Part shown: positions 57,501-64,000 of the stretch, in pieces
Numbering within the stretch: the first letter of the stretch is position 1
How the letters are laid out: the number at the start of each line of letters is the position of its first letter
Assembly (NCBI GenBank): GCA_963669155.1
Contig: OZ022596.1
Span: 7,743,020 to 7,807,019, forward strand
Source: Arbacia lixula
Lineage: Eukaryota > Echinodermata > Echinoidea > Arbacioida > Arbaciidae
Direction of reading: 5' to 3'
DNA length: 64,000 nucleotides
Made by a program: the position numbers and the translations under genes
Notes under the pieces: generated by a model
What the model saw: only the letters and a program-made list of their open reading frames with translations
Told to the model about the DNA's origin: nothing
Databases searched by the model: none

Positions 57501-60500
57501 AGAAAAAGAAGACAACGATGTGATATATCTTTCCAGGATTAGGTCCTGAAATATGTACCTGATAAGAAGAAGAGGACGAAGGATATCAAGAATAGAAAGG
57601 AAGAGGAGTAGGAATGCAAACATTAGGAACGATTATGTAACAAGACAGGGCACTGAAGCTAGCACCTGGTAAGAAATTTAGGATGAGACAGAGAAGAGGA
57701 AAAGGGAAAAGTCTAAGACTGTCTCAACAGTTCATATTTAATTATTGTCTTTCTGTCTCCCTGTCTCTATGTCCTTGCCTTTCTGTTGCTCCATGCCCCC
57801 TCTCACTCATTCACCCTGTCTGTCTGTCTGTCCCTCCCTCCAGAGAGCTGGAGAAGGAGAAAGAGCTAAGGAGAAGAGCTGAGATGGATGCGGCCCAGAC
57901 CCAGCTCAGATACGTGATGGCAATGGAAGAAGTCAAGCGTATGAAGTCCATACTCGAGGCCCAGCAGAAATCTGCAGCACGCAAGTGAGTATCTGGGATT
58001 AAGGGTGATTTATGTTACACACAAGTAAGTATCTGGGACTAAGAGTGATTTCTGTTACACAAAAGTGAGTGTGTTGGACTAAGAGGGATTTATGTTGCAC
58101 CCAAGTAAGTGTCCTGGACTAAAAGTTATTTATGTTACACACAAATAAGTATCTGGGACTACAAGTGATTTATGATGCACGCAAGTGAGTGTGTGGGACA
58201 AAGAGTGATCTATGTTACACTTTGTAATTGAATGTCTGGGACTTAAGAGAGATGGATATTACGTGCTAGTGAATGTTTGGGACTAAGCGATTTATTTTAC
58301 ATGCGAGTGAATGTCTAAGACAACATAGTTTGTTTACATGAAAGTAACTATCTGTTCTTCTCCTTGTTCTTATCCTTTGATGGATTTTTGCCAAATTTAA
58401 TTTTTCTGCTATAATCAAAATTTCAGGGTGGTAGACTTTCCCATAAACATAATTTGCAAAAGTCATGAAATTCTGCAGGAATCAGCAGTATGCCATAATG
58501 ATAACTGGTATGAAATCTCACAGTCATAGCTTTTTCAGGAAAAGTGAAAAACTTCCCTTGTTTACGTTTGAAACGTGCCAACCAGAGTCTACATTCATAA
58601 CTGTCTTGTCAGCACGCAATGCGGGTAGTCCTCAAGTCCTGCCATTGAAGGTACCATATGCCCTATGGAGCGGTCAAGCATTGACCATAGGGTACAGCTG
58701 TTTCCAGTCTCTAGGCTATAGGATTTGTACAACCCACCCTAAACCTCCTCAAAATCTTAGCAATCACTATAATTTCGCGTAGAAACTAACAGCGATTGTT
58801 AAGATACTAAGCAACACGACTCCCATAGAATCTGCTGTTCGGACAATAGGCTTTAGGCTTTGAATAAACCTCAAATACCTTATAGGACACATATAAAGCC
58901 TCAGCCCTTTCGTTACGGCAGTTCCATGGCAAATTTTGACTTTCTTACTGGACCAGGGTACACAAACCAAAAAAGTTGCACACTAAGAATTGGGCTAATT
59001 AAGTACTGTATACGCCATATATCTCACGAATTTTTCGCGAATTAGGACTTCTCGACAATTTTGCATGTTGTTGAATTCGCGAATAGTCCAGATTTGCGAA
59101 ATTCACAAAAATAAAAGACCACAGGAAATATATGGCGTATACAGTAAGCAAGTGACATCCACAGTCTGATAATGGCCTTCTGATTTTTTGGTTTCAGTAT
59201 CTTTGCCAGCCATAGTTCCTCCCACCAGCAGCTCTCTCAGGATCAGCTCTTGGGCAAGTACGTGCTGGACCGCACCATCCAAGTCTCAGCGGTACGTGGG
59301 AACGCACCCGTCATCTCTAGTGGTTATGCAGTGGGAGGTTGTATTCATCTGCCCAGGCTCATTCACACTGAATTTGGATTGGATTAGATTGAATTGCATC
59401 GAATTGAATTCATTAAGAATATGATACAATTTAATTGAATAAGTCATTTTCCCTCTAACTGCATAGTAATGTGTTGTAACAATTCTATCGCATATAGCTC
59501 TCCGAATCTGAACGCGTGTTGCTCTCTAATATTTTTACCTTCAATTTGGGGGATATGAACTCCCGGTCCACGAACATTCTAAAGCCATCGTCTTGCTTGT
59601 GTCTTTTCATTCTTTCATTTAATTAGTCCATCCACAATCAATGTTATGGTAGGCAAAAACATCACCGAGAGTGATTGGTGGTATTTTTTTCAAGTCCTTC
59701 GTCCATGTGTATGAAGCAGTATTAATATTACGAGGTTTACGAGGGTCAAAATTACAGATTCTGTGTGTTATTGCGTGAATTGAATACGTACCAAACTCTT
59801 ACCGACAGTATATGTCCCAAGAGCAATAAATCAGATATCCGTAACGCGAAGTGATATTGCTTGATATCGGCTATATGCAATAGGGAGAATTTACCTGTAT
59901 TTTGTAATTTAGTTGTATTGGGTGGAATGCATTCCAAATTTATCTATGGAATTGAATTCAAAAGAATATAATTGAATTGAACTGCATGAGCCGTTTTCGT
60001 AATGTATTCACAACTTTCCCTCTAATTGCATAATGACACGTTGTGACATTCACCTGCATTTCCTAATTCAGTTTCAATTGGTAGAATGCATTCTAAATTG
60101 ATTAGTTGTTGCTCCCCAGACAAACCTTCGACAAGTTTGGGGGCTACCAAATAGTAAAGTATTGATTGAGTGAGGTGCATAAAGATTGCATACACACCAA
60201 CATTGGTCTATTGAATTGGATTGGATTGGATAAAATTAAGAAGAATCAAATTAAATTGTATCCAATAGAATTAAATTGGATTAAATTGGATTGATGTAAA
60301 TTGAATTGAAAAGAACATAATTTTATTGAATTGAATGGGATTGAACGGAGTTGAACTGAATTGCTTTATTTTTTCACTCTCTATACACAGACTCCACAGT
60401 AAGACAATACAACTGGCATAACATTGCAGATGACTAACAAAATAACAGTATACAATTAGATTTTGTGTCTTTTAAGCAAAAGCATTGACTAAAGTGCACA

Positions 60501-62897
60501 GTATTCATTTTGAAATGTTTGAATGAAGTGTGAAGGGAAAAAGAGGGAATGTGAAAATTTTTTTTAATCTTCTCTTTTATGCATTCCAATTGTGTTTGTT
60601 TATGCAGAGTGGAAACTGCCGAGTGTTAGCCTTCGATCCAGCCAACCAGCTACTTTTAGCGTCTATGCCGTCCCAGAACAATCTCTTCCAGGGATACGGC
60701 TTCAAGAAGGTACGAAAAGAGGGTGAAGCCCTCGTGCAGATCTAGATGATAGAATTAATTTGGTAAAAAACACAGAAAATGGAAGAAAAAACTGTATAAG
60801 AACTTCCCTCACACAATCAAAAGTAATAACTGACTTAAGGCAGAATTATAGCAATTGCTAGATTTTGATTTTTTGATTAGGTTTTGGAGGGATCATCCAA
60901 ACCCTCCCGGTTCTTGTAGCCGAGAGACCGAGGCCCGCTATGCGCTATGGTCCACACTACAGTGCATGCATTCAGTGAGAGCATGCCCGTGGTACCCAAC
61001 GTAGCACATCTTTCTTGTGAACTCATAAGTGCAAAAGGTCTTATAACCATGTACCGCTATTCAGATTCCAGTGTTATTTTCTCGATTGGCTGATTCGTTC
61101 CACTATGTGCAATAGAGAGACATAAGAGACTCGCACACATATTTGAAATGTAGTGTGCTTTTCTCAAATGTATGAATCATTTAGCTACATACAAAATATT
61201 GAAAAAACGTGACATATTTCAATTCTACATGTAGTGTCATATTTTCTTATGTTGAAATGAAACAGATTAGACCGCCCTCATATTTGATATTAAGTGTCCT
61301 TTTCTTGTGTGGGAACCATGCAGATAAGTGCAATGGACTTCAAGACCAGCCAGTATATCTCAATCCACTCTAAGCCAATCAGAGGAGTTGCCTTCAACGG
61401 AAGGGATGACGGACTTGTTCTCAGCTGCTCCATGGATAAGAACCTTAAGATCACCAGTCTGGCTAGCAACACTGTCGTTCAGTCGTGAGTATACATGCTA
61501 AGAGAGAGACAGACAGACAGAAAGACAGACAGACATAGAGAGAGAAAGAGAGAGGAGGGGGAGGGGAGGGAGAGGGGGGAATTGATTTCTAGTCTTCCTA
61601 GCAACACTGTTGATCACTTGTGGGTATGCTAAGAGAGATAGAGAGCAAGAGAGACAGACAGACAGACAGACCGACAGACAGAGAGAAAGAGAGAGGAGGG
61701 GGAGGGGGAGGGGGGAATGGGGAATGGATTTCTAGTCTTCCTAGCAACACTATTGTTCAGTCGTGAGTATGCTAAGAGAGAGAGAGAGAGCGAGAGAGAC
61801 AAACAGACAGACAGAGAAGGGGATGGATTACTAGTCTGGTTAGCAACAGCGTCGTTAAGTTGTGAGTATGCTAAGAGAGACAGACAGAGAGAGAGACACA
61901 GAGAGATAAAGACAGATATAGACAGACAGACGGACAGAGAGACAGACAGACAGACAGACGGACAGACAGACAGACAGACAGAGAGAGAGTGAAAGAGAGA
62001 GAGGGGATAACTAGTCTGGCTCGCAACACTGTTGTTTACTCATGAGTATGAGGAAAAAAGAGTGAGAGAGAGAAAGGATCACTGTCCACACCATCATTAA
62101 CCCTAATCAGGCCGGGGTATTCGGAGTCCGCCTAGTAGGCACTTGTGATGAAATCTCTTAAGTTTGCATGAGCAAATTTTCGATTGAAATCAAGATTTAT
62201 GATTAATTAATTATGAAAATATATTTACCTGTAAACATTTATTTCCCCCTATAATTCACCTATGAGATAGATAGGAAGTAATAATGAGGGAGCCAGAAGA
62301 GACAGTGAGAGAGAGGGAGCGAGTAAAAACACAATGGAACAAAACATTTGTATCTTCCCCCATCATCTGTCTTATTGTGTTTGTAAACTGTTACAATCCA
62401 GATGTTCGTAGCTGTCCCTATCAACTCCTATTCTCACGCCCAAGGATTATCAACTACTTCCCCCCATCTGATATGTTTGTTTACTCTACCCCTGCACCGT
62501 CTCTCTCTGTCTCCCTTAGCTCTCTCACCCAAGACTGTTACATAAGCCATGACCATGCATTGATGTACAGTACTGTGTATATATGTGTATATGTATGTGT
62601 TATACCAGAATAAAGGCAGTTGCCACTCAGACACCAACCAAGCAAGTCTAGCATTTTCCTTCCTCTCACAAACATAAAATGTCTCACATCCAGATACTCC
62701 TGCCCCCTGCCGGCATGGTGCTGTGCCTGGAACTCGGCCAACACGAACTATGTGTATGCGGGACTACAGAACGGCTCCATCATCGTGTTTGATACGAGGA
62801 AATCAGATGGAGAGGTACAGACGCTGACAAGAGAAGGGTCGCGCTGTCCCATCGTGTCCCTGAAATACGTCCCCAGTAGTCCCATGGTTTCCTTCCC
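51312..62897 (+). CDS. RFWD3: RFWD3 E3 ubiquitin ligase (RING, coiled coil, WD40), 3' end outside window
   Basis: Coding exons are 51406-51555 (ATG at 51406), 52972-53610, 54751-54839, 57157-57294, 57844-57984, 59198-59291, 60608-60709, 61324-61484 and 62694-62897. Phases agree at every junction. Visible protein: 572 residues plus two bases, against about 774 in human. Order: acidic/Ser-rich and Gln/Thr-rich disordered region (1-263), RING (266-309: [28 protein letters not shown]), coiled coil (about 325-386), then WD40 repeats from about 400 ([48 protein letters not shown]). In vertebrates RFWD3 (FANCW) ubiquitinates RPA and RAD51 at stalled forks and regulates p53. The RING lacks the usual fifth Cys (Gly291), as I recall also in human, so it is degenerate. 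The remaining WD40 repeats must lie past 64000. Confidence 0.93.
51556..52971. other. RFWD3 intron
   Basis: It holds a partial copy of the CGCCATATATTTCGCGAA family (51855-51960), better preserved at 59004-59145. The ~52390-52460 stretch repeats GCGTGAGA/GCGTGATT words. Nothing coding was seen. Confidence 0.5.
52972..53610 (+). CDS. RFWD3: RFWD3 exon 2 (disordered region)
   Basis: The acceptor is CATTTTCAAACCAG and the donor GTAAGT; phase 0 both sides, 213 codons. The protein is Pro/Gln/Thr/Ser-rich, then acidic ([14 protein letters not shown]). A 40-bp direct repeat at its start gives [11 protein letters not shown] and [11 protein letters not shown], 53 codons apart. The composition matches the disordered N-terminal half of RFWD3, which in vertebrates contains damage-kinase target sites; an SQ site (TSQSE) is present. 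Confidence 0.85.
53743..54500. mobile_element. fold-back element from a Tc1 transposase 3' end, copy b (RFWD3 intron)
   Basis: The ends CAGTTGGCAGCAAAATTATT and AATAATTTTGCTGCCAACTG with flanking TA are as in the copy at 21622. The left arm (minus strand, ending near 53820) reads [20 protein letters not shown]; the right arm (plus) reads [20 protein letters not shown]. It is shorter than copy a because part of the left arm is deleted. Confidence 0.88.
54751..54839 (+). CDS. RFWD3: RFWD3 exon 3 (RING, first half) with GC donor
   Basis: The acceptor is TTCTTCACCGCAG. It reads [20 protein letters not shown] then LRCGHLFGQ and ends after AG of a split Ser codon. The next bases are GCAAGA, so the donor is GC, not GT; joining at 54839 to 57157 gives the correct RING spacing CGHLFGQSCIEQW. 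No GT donor nearby keeps frame and spacing. Confidence 0.9.
54942..55316. mobile_element. 375-bp near-perfect palindrome in the GC-AG intron
   Basis: The ~165-bp arms are almost identical inverted copies: TATACTGTACTGGGAAGGCA to ATTTGCCCTCAAATGATC on the left and their reverse on the right. The centre contains ATGTTCAGCCCGAACATTTT. No ORF was seen. Confidence 0.95.
55437..55658. mobile_element. 222-bp palindromic MITE
   Basis: ACATTTACAGATGCGACTGC and GCACAGTTGATTGCGCGCAT on the left are mirrored by CGATCAGCTGTGCGGTTGAA and GGCGACTCTGTAAATGT on the right. Arms are about 70 bp and CpG/GCGC-rich, unlike the flanks. Confidence 0.85.
56063..56123 (+). pseudogene. relic copy of the RFWD3 RING exon end
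   Basis: TGTGGATATCTCTTAGGGCA and AAGGTGTGACCGCCCTTACC with ACTGTTTTGGTT align to 54817-54872 (TGCGGACATCTCTTCGGCCA, AAGGCAAGACCGGTCATTCC, ACTGTTTCAGTT) at roughly 75-80 percent by eye, across the exon-intron border. In frame it reads [18 protein letters not shown]. The RING His has become Tyr. No acceptor or first RING half was found. Confidence 0.45.
57157..57294 (+). CDS. RFWD3: RFWD3 exon 4 (RING, second half)
   Basis: The acceptor is CCCCTCCCAG and the donor GTAAGT. It reads [20 protein letters not shown] then [20 protein letters not shown]. The last two RING ligands (CPQC) are here. The block after the RING (AxxxDIxVxYAxxLxALDTS) is diagnostic for RFWD3. Phase 2 both sides. Confidence 0.95.
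57310..57525. repeat. (AGG)n/(AAG)n polypurine tract
   Basis: GAGGAGGAGG, GAAGAAGAAG and related units form a polypurine tract directly after the exon 4 donor. The poly-Leu/Ser ORF opposite is an artefact. Confidence 0.92.
57844..57984 (+). CDS. RFWD3: RFWD3 exon 5 (coiled coil)
   Basis: The acceptor is CCCTCCCTCCAG and the donor GTGAGT. The exon reads [20 protein letters not shown] and ends [10 protein letters not shown] with a split Asn codon. The charged heptad-like pattern is that of the RFWD3 coiled coil. Phase 2 both sides. Confidence 0.9.
57978..58345 (+). repeat. 40-bp tandem array of the exon 5 splice donor
   Basis: The unit (CA.CAAGT(A/G)AGTATCTGGG...TTTATGTTA) starts inside the end of exon 5. 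GTRAGT donors fall at 57985 (real), 58025, 58065, 58105 and 58185; the 58145 unit is mutated (ATAAGT). Spacing is exactly 40 bp. Three to four more decayed units follow to about 58345. Confidence 0.93.
58440..58795 (-). repeat. dispersed repeat 3, inverted copy e
   Basis: AAGTCATGAAATTCTGCAGG to CTTGTTTACGTTTGAAACGT and ATCACTATAATTTCGCG are the reverse complement of copy a at 23340-23725, in the intron between RFWD3 exons 5 and 6. Confidence 0.75.
59004..59145. mobile_element. TACTGTATACGCCATATA palindromic MITE
   Basis: TACTGTATACGCCATATATC on the left and ATATATGGCGTATACAGTA on the right are inverted ends. Inner TTCGCGAATT/GAATTCGCGAA words are also mirrored. A decayed relative lies at 51855-51960. 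Confidence 0.9.
59198..59291 (+). CDS. RFWD3: RFWD3 exon 6 (linker to WD40)
   Basis: The acceptor is TTTGGTTTCAG and the donor GTACGT. It reads [20 protein letters not shown] then [11 protein letters not shown], matching the segment just before the first WD40 strand in the family. Phase 2 in and 0 out. Confidence 0.9.
59380..60365. repeat. scattered (ATTGAATTG)n words
   Basis: ATTGAATTG/ATTGGATTGG words cluster at 59378-59440, 59940-59990 and 60205-60365, interrupted by dispersed repeat 4. This is low-complexity intronic DNA. Confidence 0.75.
59580..59895 (-). repeat. dispersed repeat 4, inverted copy b
   Basis: It is the reverse complement of 40195-40545, with small indels: GCCATCGTCTTGCTTGTGTC, TTGAATACGTACCAAACTCT and TGATATTGCTTGATATCGGC. 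Confidence 0.8.
60608..60709 (+). CDS. RFWD3: RFWD3 exon 7 (WD40)
   Basis: The acceptor is TTTGTTTATGCAG and the donor GTACGA. The exon reads [20 protein letters not shown] then [12 protein letters not shown]. Phase 0 both sides. It matches the first WD40 blade of RFWD3. Confidence 0.93.
60780..61010 (+). repeat. dispersed repeat 3, partial copy f
   Basis: AATTATAGCAATTGCTAGAT and GCGCTATGGTCCACACTACA with GTGCATGCATTCA mark the family. It lies in the intron after exon 7. Confidence 0.7.
61324..61484 (+). CDS. RFWD3: RFWD3 exon 8 (WD40)
   Basis: The acceptor is GGAACCATGCAG and the donor GTGAGT. It reads [20 protein letters not shown] then [20 protein letters not shown], with [13 protein letters not shown] at the end. 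Phase 0 in and 2 out. Confidence 0.95.
61457..62052 (+). repeat. tandem array of the exon 8 end plus splice donor with GACA spacer
   Basis: The unit CTAGTCTGGCTAGCAACACT through CAGTCGTGAGTATGCTAAGA begins in exon 8 (61457-) and recurs near 61589, 61731, 61831 and 62011, separated by GA/GACA microsatellite of variable length. The donor is intact at 61763 (GTGAGT) and 61862 (GTGAGT), altered in the second unit (GTGGGT) and lost in the fifth. Confidence 0.93.
62053..62693. other. RFWD3 intron before exon 9
   Basis: No coding or repeat signal beyond short GAGA words was seen. Confidence 0.45.
62694..62897 (+). CDS. RFWD3: RFWD3 exon 9 (WD40), last exon in window
   Basis: The acceptor is TCTCACATCCAG and the donor GTGAGT. 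With the split Ser it reads [20 protein letters not shown] and [15 protein letters not shown], then [19 protein letters not shown]. Phase 2 both sides. The next exon lies beyond 64000. Confidence 0.95.
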
Positions 62898-63009
62898 GTG
62901 AGTATTTTGTTGTTGTTCCAATGCACTGTTGTGTATTTTGTGTTATTTCTTGTCATTTTCTGTCATTTTGTATCTTCTTACCAGTGGAGGCCAATTTTCT
63001 GTATTTTTT

Positions 63010-63090
63010 ATGCCTCCGCCACGAAGTGGCCGGAGGCATTATGTTTTCGGGTTGTCCGTCCGTCCGTCCGTCCGTACGTCCGTCCCGAAT
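63010..63090. mobile_element. GCCTCCGCC palindrome with (GTCC)n, repeat end
   Basis: ATGCCTCCGCCACGAAGTGG with CCGGAGGCAT after it is a hairpin palindrome. It is followed by CCGTCCGTCCGTCCGTACGT. This pair is a common dispersed-repeat terminus in marine deuterostomes, as I recall. It opens the repeat that fills the intron to the window end. Confidence 0.75.
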
Positions 63091-63189
63091 CCATTTCGGC
63101 AATATCTTGAGAACCGTGAACCAGATTTGCTTCAAACTTGGTATATGTGTGTATTGCATAAAACCAATGAAGTGTCTTAAATTGGGGTC

Positions 63190-63960
63190 AAATCTGATTG
63201 AGGTCAAAGGTCAAAGGTCATTGAACATTGTGAAAAATTGCCCAAAATTGACCTTTTTCACATTAAATCCAAATCCAAGGATACAATTCTCATCAAACAT
63301 GGTACAAAGATGGATCACTACTTGGCGGTAGACTGGTGACATTTTGGGTTAAATTCCTGAAAGGTTAGAGGTCAAAGGTCAATGAACTTTGTGAAAAATT
63401 GCAAAAATTTGACCTTTTTAACAATAAATCCAAGTCCAAGGATGTAGTTCTCATTGAACATGGTGCAAAGATGGATCACTACTTGGGGCTAGACTGGTGA
63501 CATTTTTGGTGAAATTTCTCAAAGGTCAGAGGTCAAAGGTCAACGCACTTTGCCAAAATTGGCTATTTTTCACAATAAATCCAAATCCAATGGTACATTA
63601 CCAAATAAACATGGTGCAAAGATGGATCACTACTTGGGGCTAGACTGGGGACATTTTCGGTGAAATTTCTCAAAGGTCAGAGGTCTAAGGTCAATGAACT
63701 TTGCCAAAAATTACCTAAAAATTGCCCCCAAAGTGATATTTTTCAAAGTAAATCCAAATCCAATGGTCCATTACCAACTAAACATGATGCAAAGATGGAT
63801 CACTACTTGGGGGTAGGCCTAGACTGATAACATTTTTGGTGAAATTTCTCAAAGGTCAGAGGTCAAAGGTCAATGCACTTTGCCAAACTTAGCTAAACAT
63901 GGAAAAACAGAATAAATAGTATTTTCATTTCACATAGGAATTCACTGGAACATTCCCAAC
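63190..63960. repeat. ~160-bp tandem repeat with AGGTCA direct repeats
   Basis: Five units each contain GAGGTCAAAGGTCA(A/T) followed by TGAAC/GCACTTTG, and CATGGT(A/G)CAAAGATGGATC with CACTACTTGG. AGGTCA pairs spaced by one base (DR1 layout) occur at 63201 (three half-sites), 63369, 63530, 63681 (variant) and 63860. It lies in the RFWD3 intron after exon 9 and continues past the window. Confidence 0.9.
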
Positions 63961-64000
63961 CAAACAAACAGATTTTCTGAAAATAATCTAAATAGAGCTA

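Noticed and set aside
57978..58345. CRISPR-like regular repeat
   Set aside because: The units are contiguous 40-bp tandem copies without spacers, in a eukaryotic intron, so this is a minisatellite.

Overview
This is a eukaryotic, metazoan genomic window. It is AT-rich, full of microsatellites, and carries spliced genes with long introns that are packed with fold-back elements. The two recognisable genes and the repeat content (long CT/GA tracts, many palindromic MITEs, a GCCTCC palindrome followed by GTCC repeats, a transposon with an XPG/PIN-like and CXC-domain protein) suggest a marine deuterostome, most likely an echinoderm such as a sea urchin. That placement is inference; no species marker is visible.

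Layout. (1) 184-6571: a degenerate DNA transposon, about 6.4 kb, with ~108-bp outer terminal inverted repeats and a second, inner inverted repeat of about 370 bp. It encodes on the minus strand a large transposase-like protein broken by about eight frameshifts, with a 109-bp inverted duplication inside it. (2) 6572-12463: mostly non-coding, with one orphan terminal-exon candidate, two copies of one MITE family and a dispersed repeat. (3) 12464-34294, plus strand: a complete nine-exon gene for a 425-residue type II membrane sulfotransferase of the CHST15 (GalNAc4S-6ST) family. All eight splice phases fit. Its introns hold many fold-back elements, including four copies of a MITE whose arms mostly carry a TGACGTCA palindrome. 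(4) 34295-49600: intergenic, with further MITEs, a LINE 3' end with its (GAA)n tail, and two small acidic ORFs. (5) 51312 to beyond the window end, plus strand: RFWD3, an E3 ubiquitin ligase of the replication-stress and Fanconi response. Nine coding exons (572 residues plus two bases) are visible: an acidic, low-complexity N-terminus, a RING split by a GC-AG intron, a coiled coil and the first WD40 repeats. The 3' exons lie outside the window.

The two genes are head to tail and functionally unrelated as far as I can see: one makes sulfated glycans in the Golgi, the other acts in nuclear DNA repair. The most unusual signal is in RFWD3. Four separate splice-junction segments have been duplicated: two 3' splice-site regions (51.2 kb and 53.0 kb) and two 5' splice-site regions. 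The two donor regions have grown into tandem arrays with several intact donor copies (exact 40-bp period at 57.98-58.2 kb; about 100-180-bp units at 61.46-62.05 kb). No CRISPR array, tRNA or rRNA gene was recognised.
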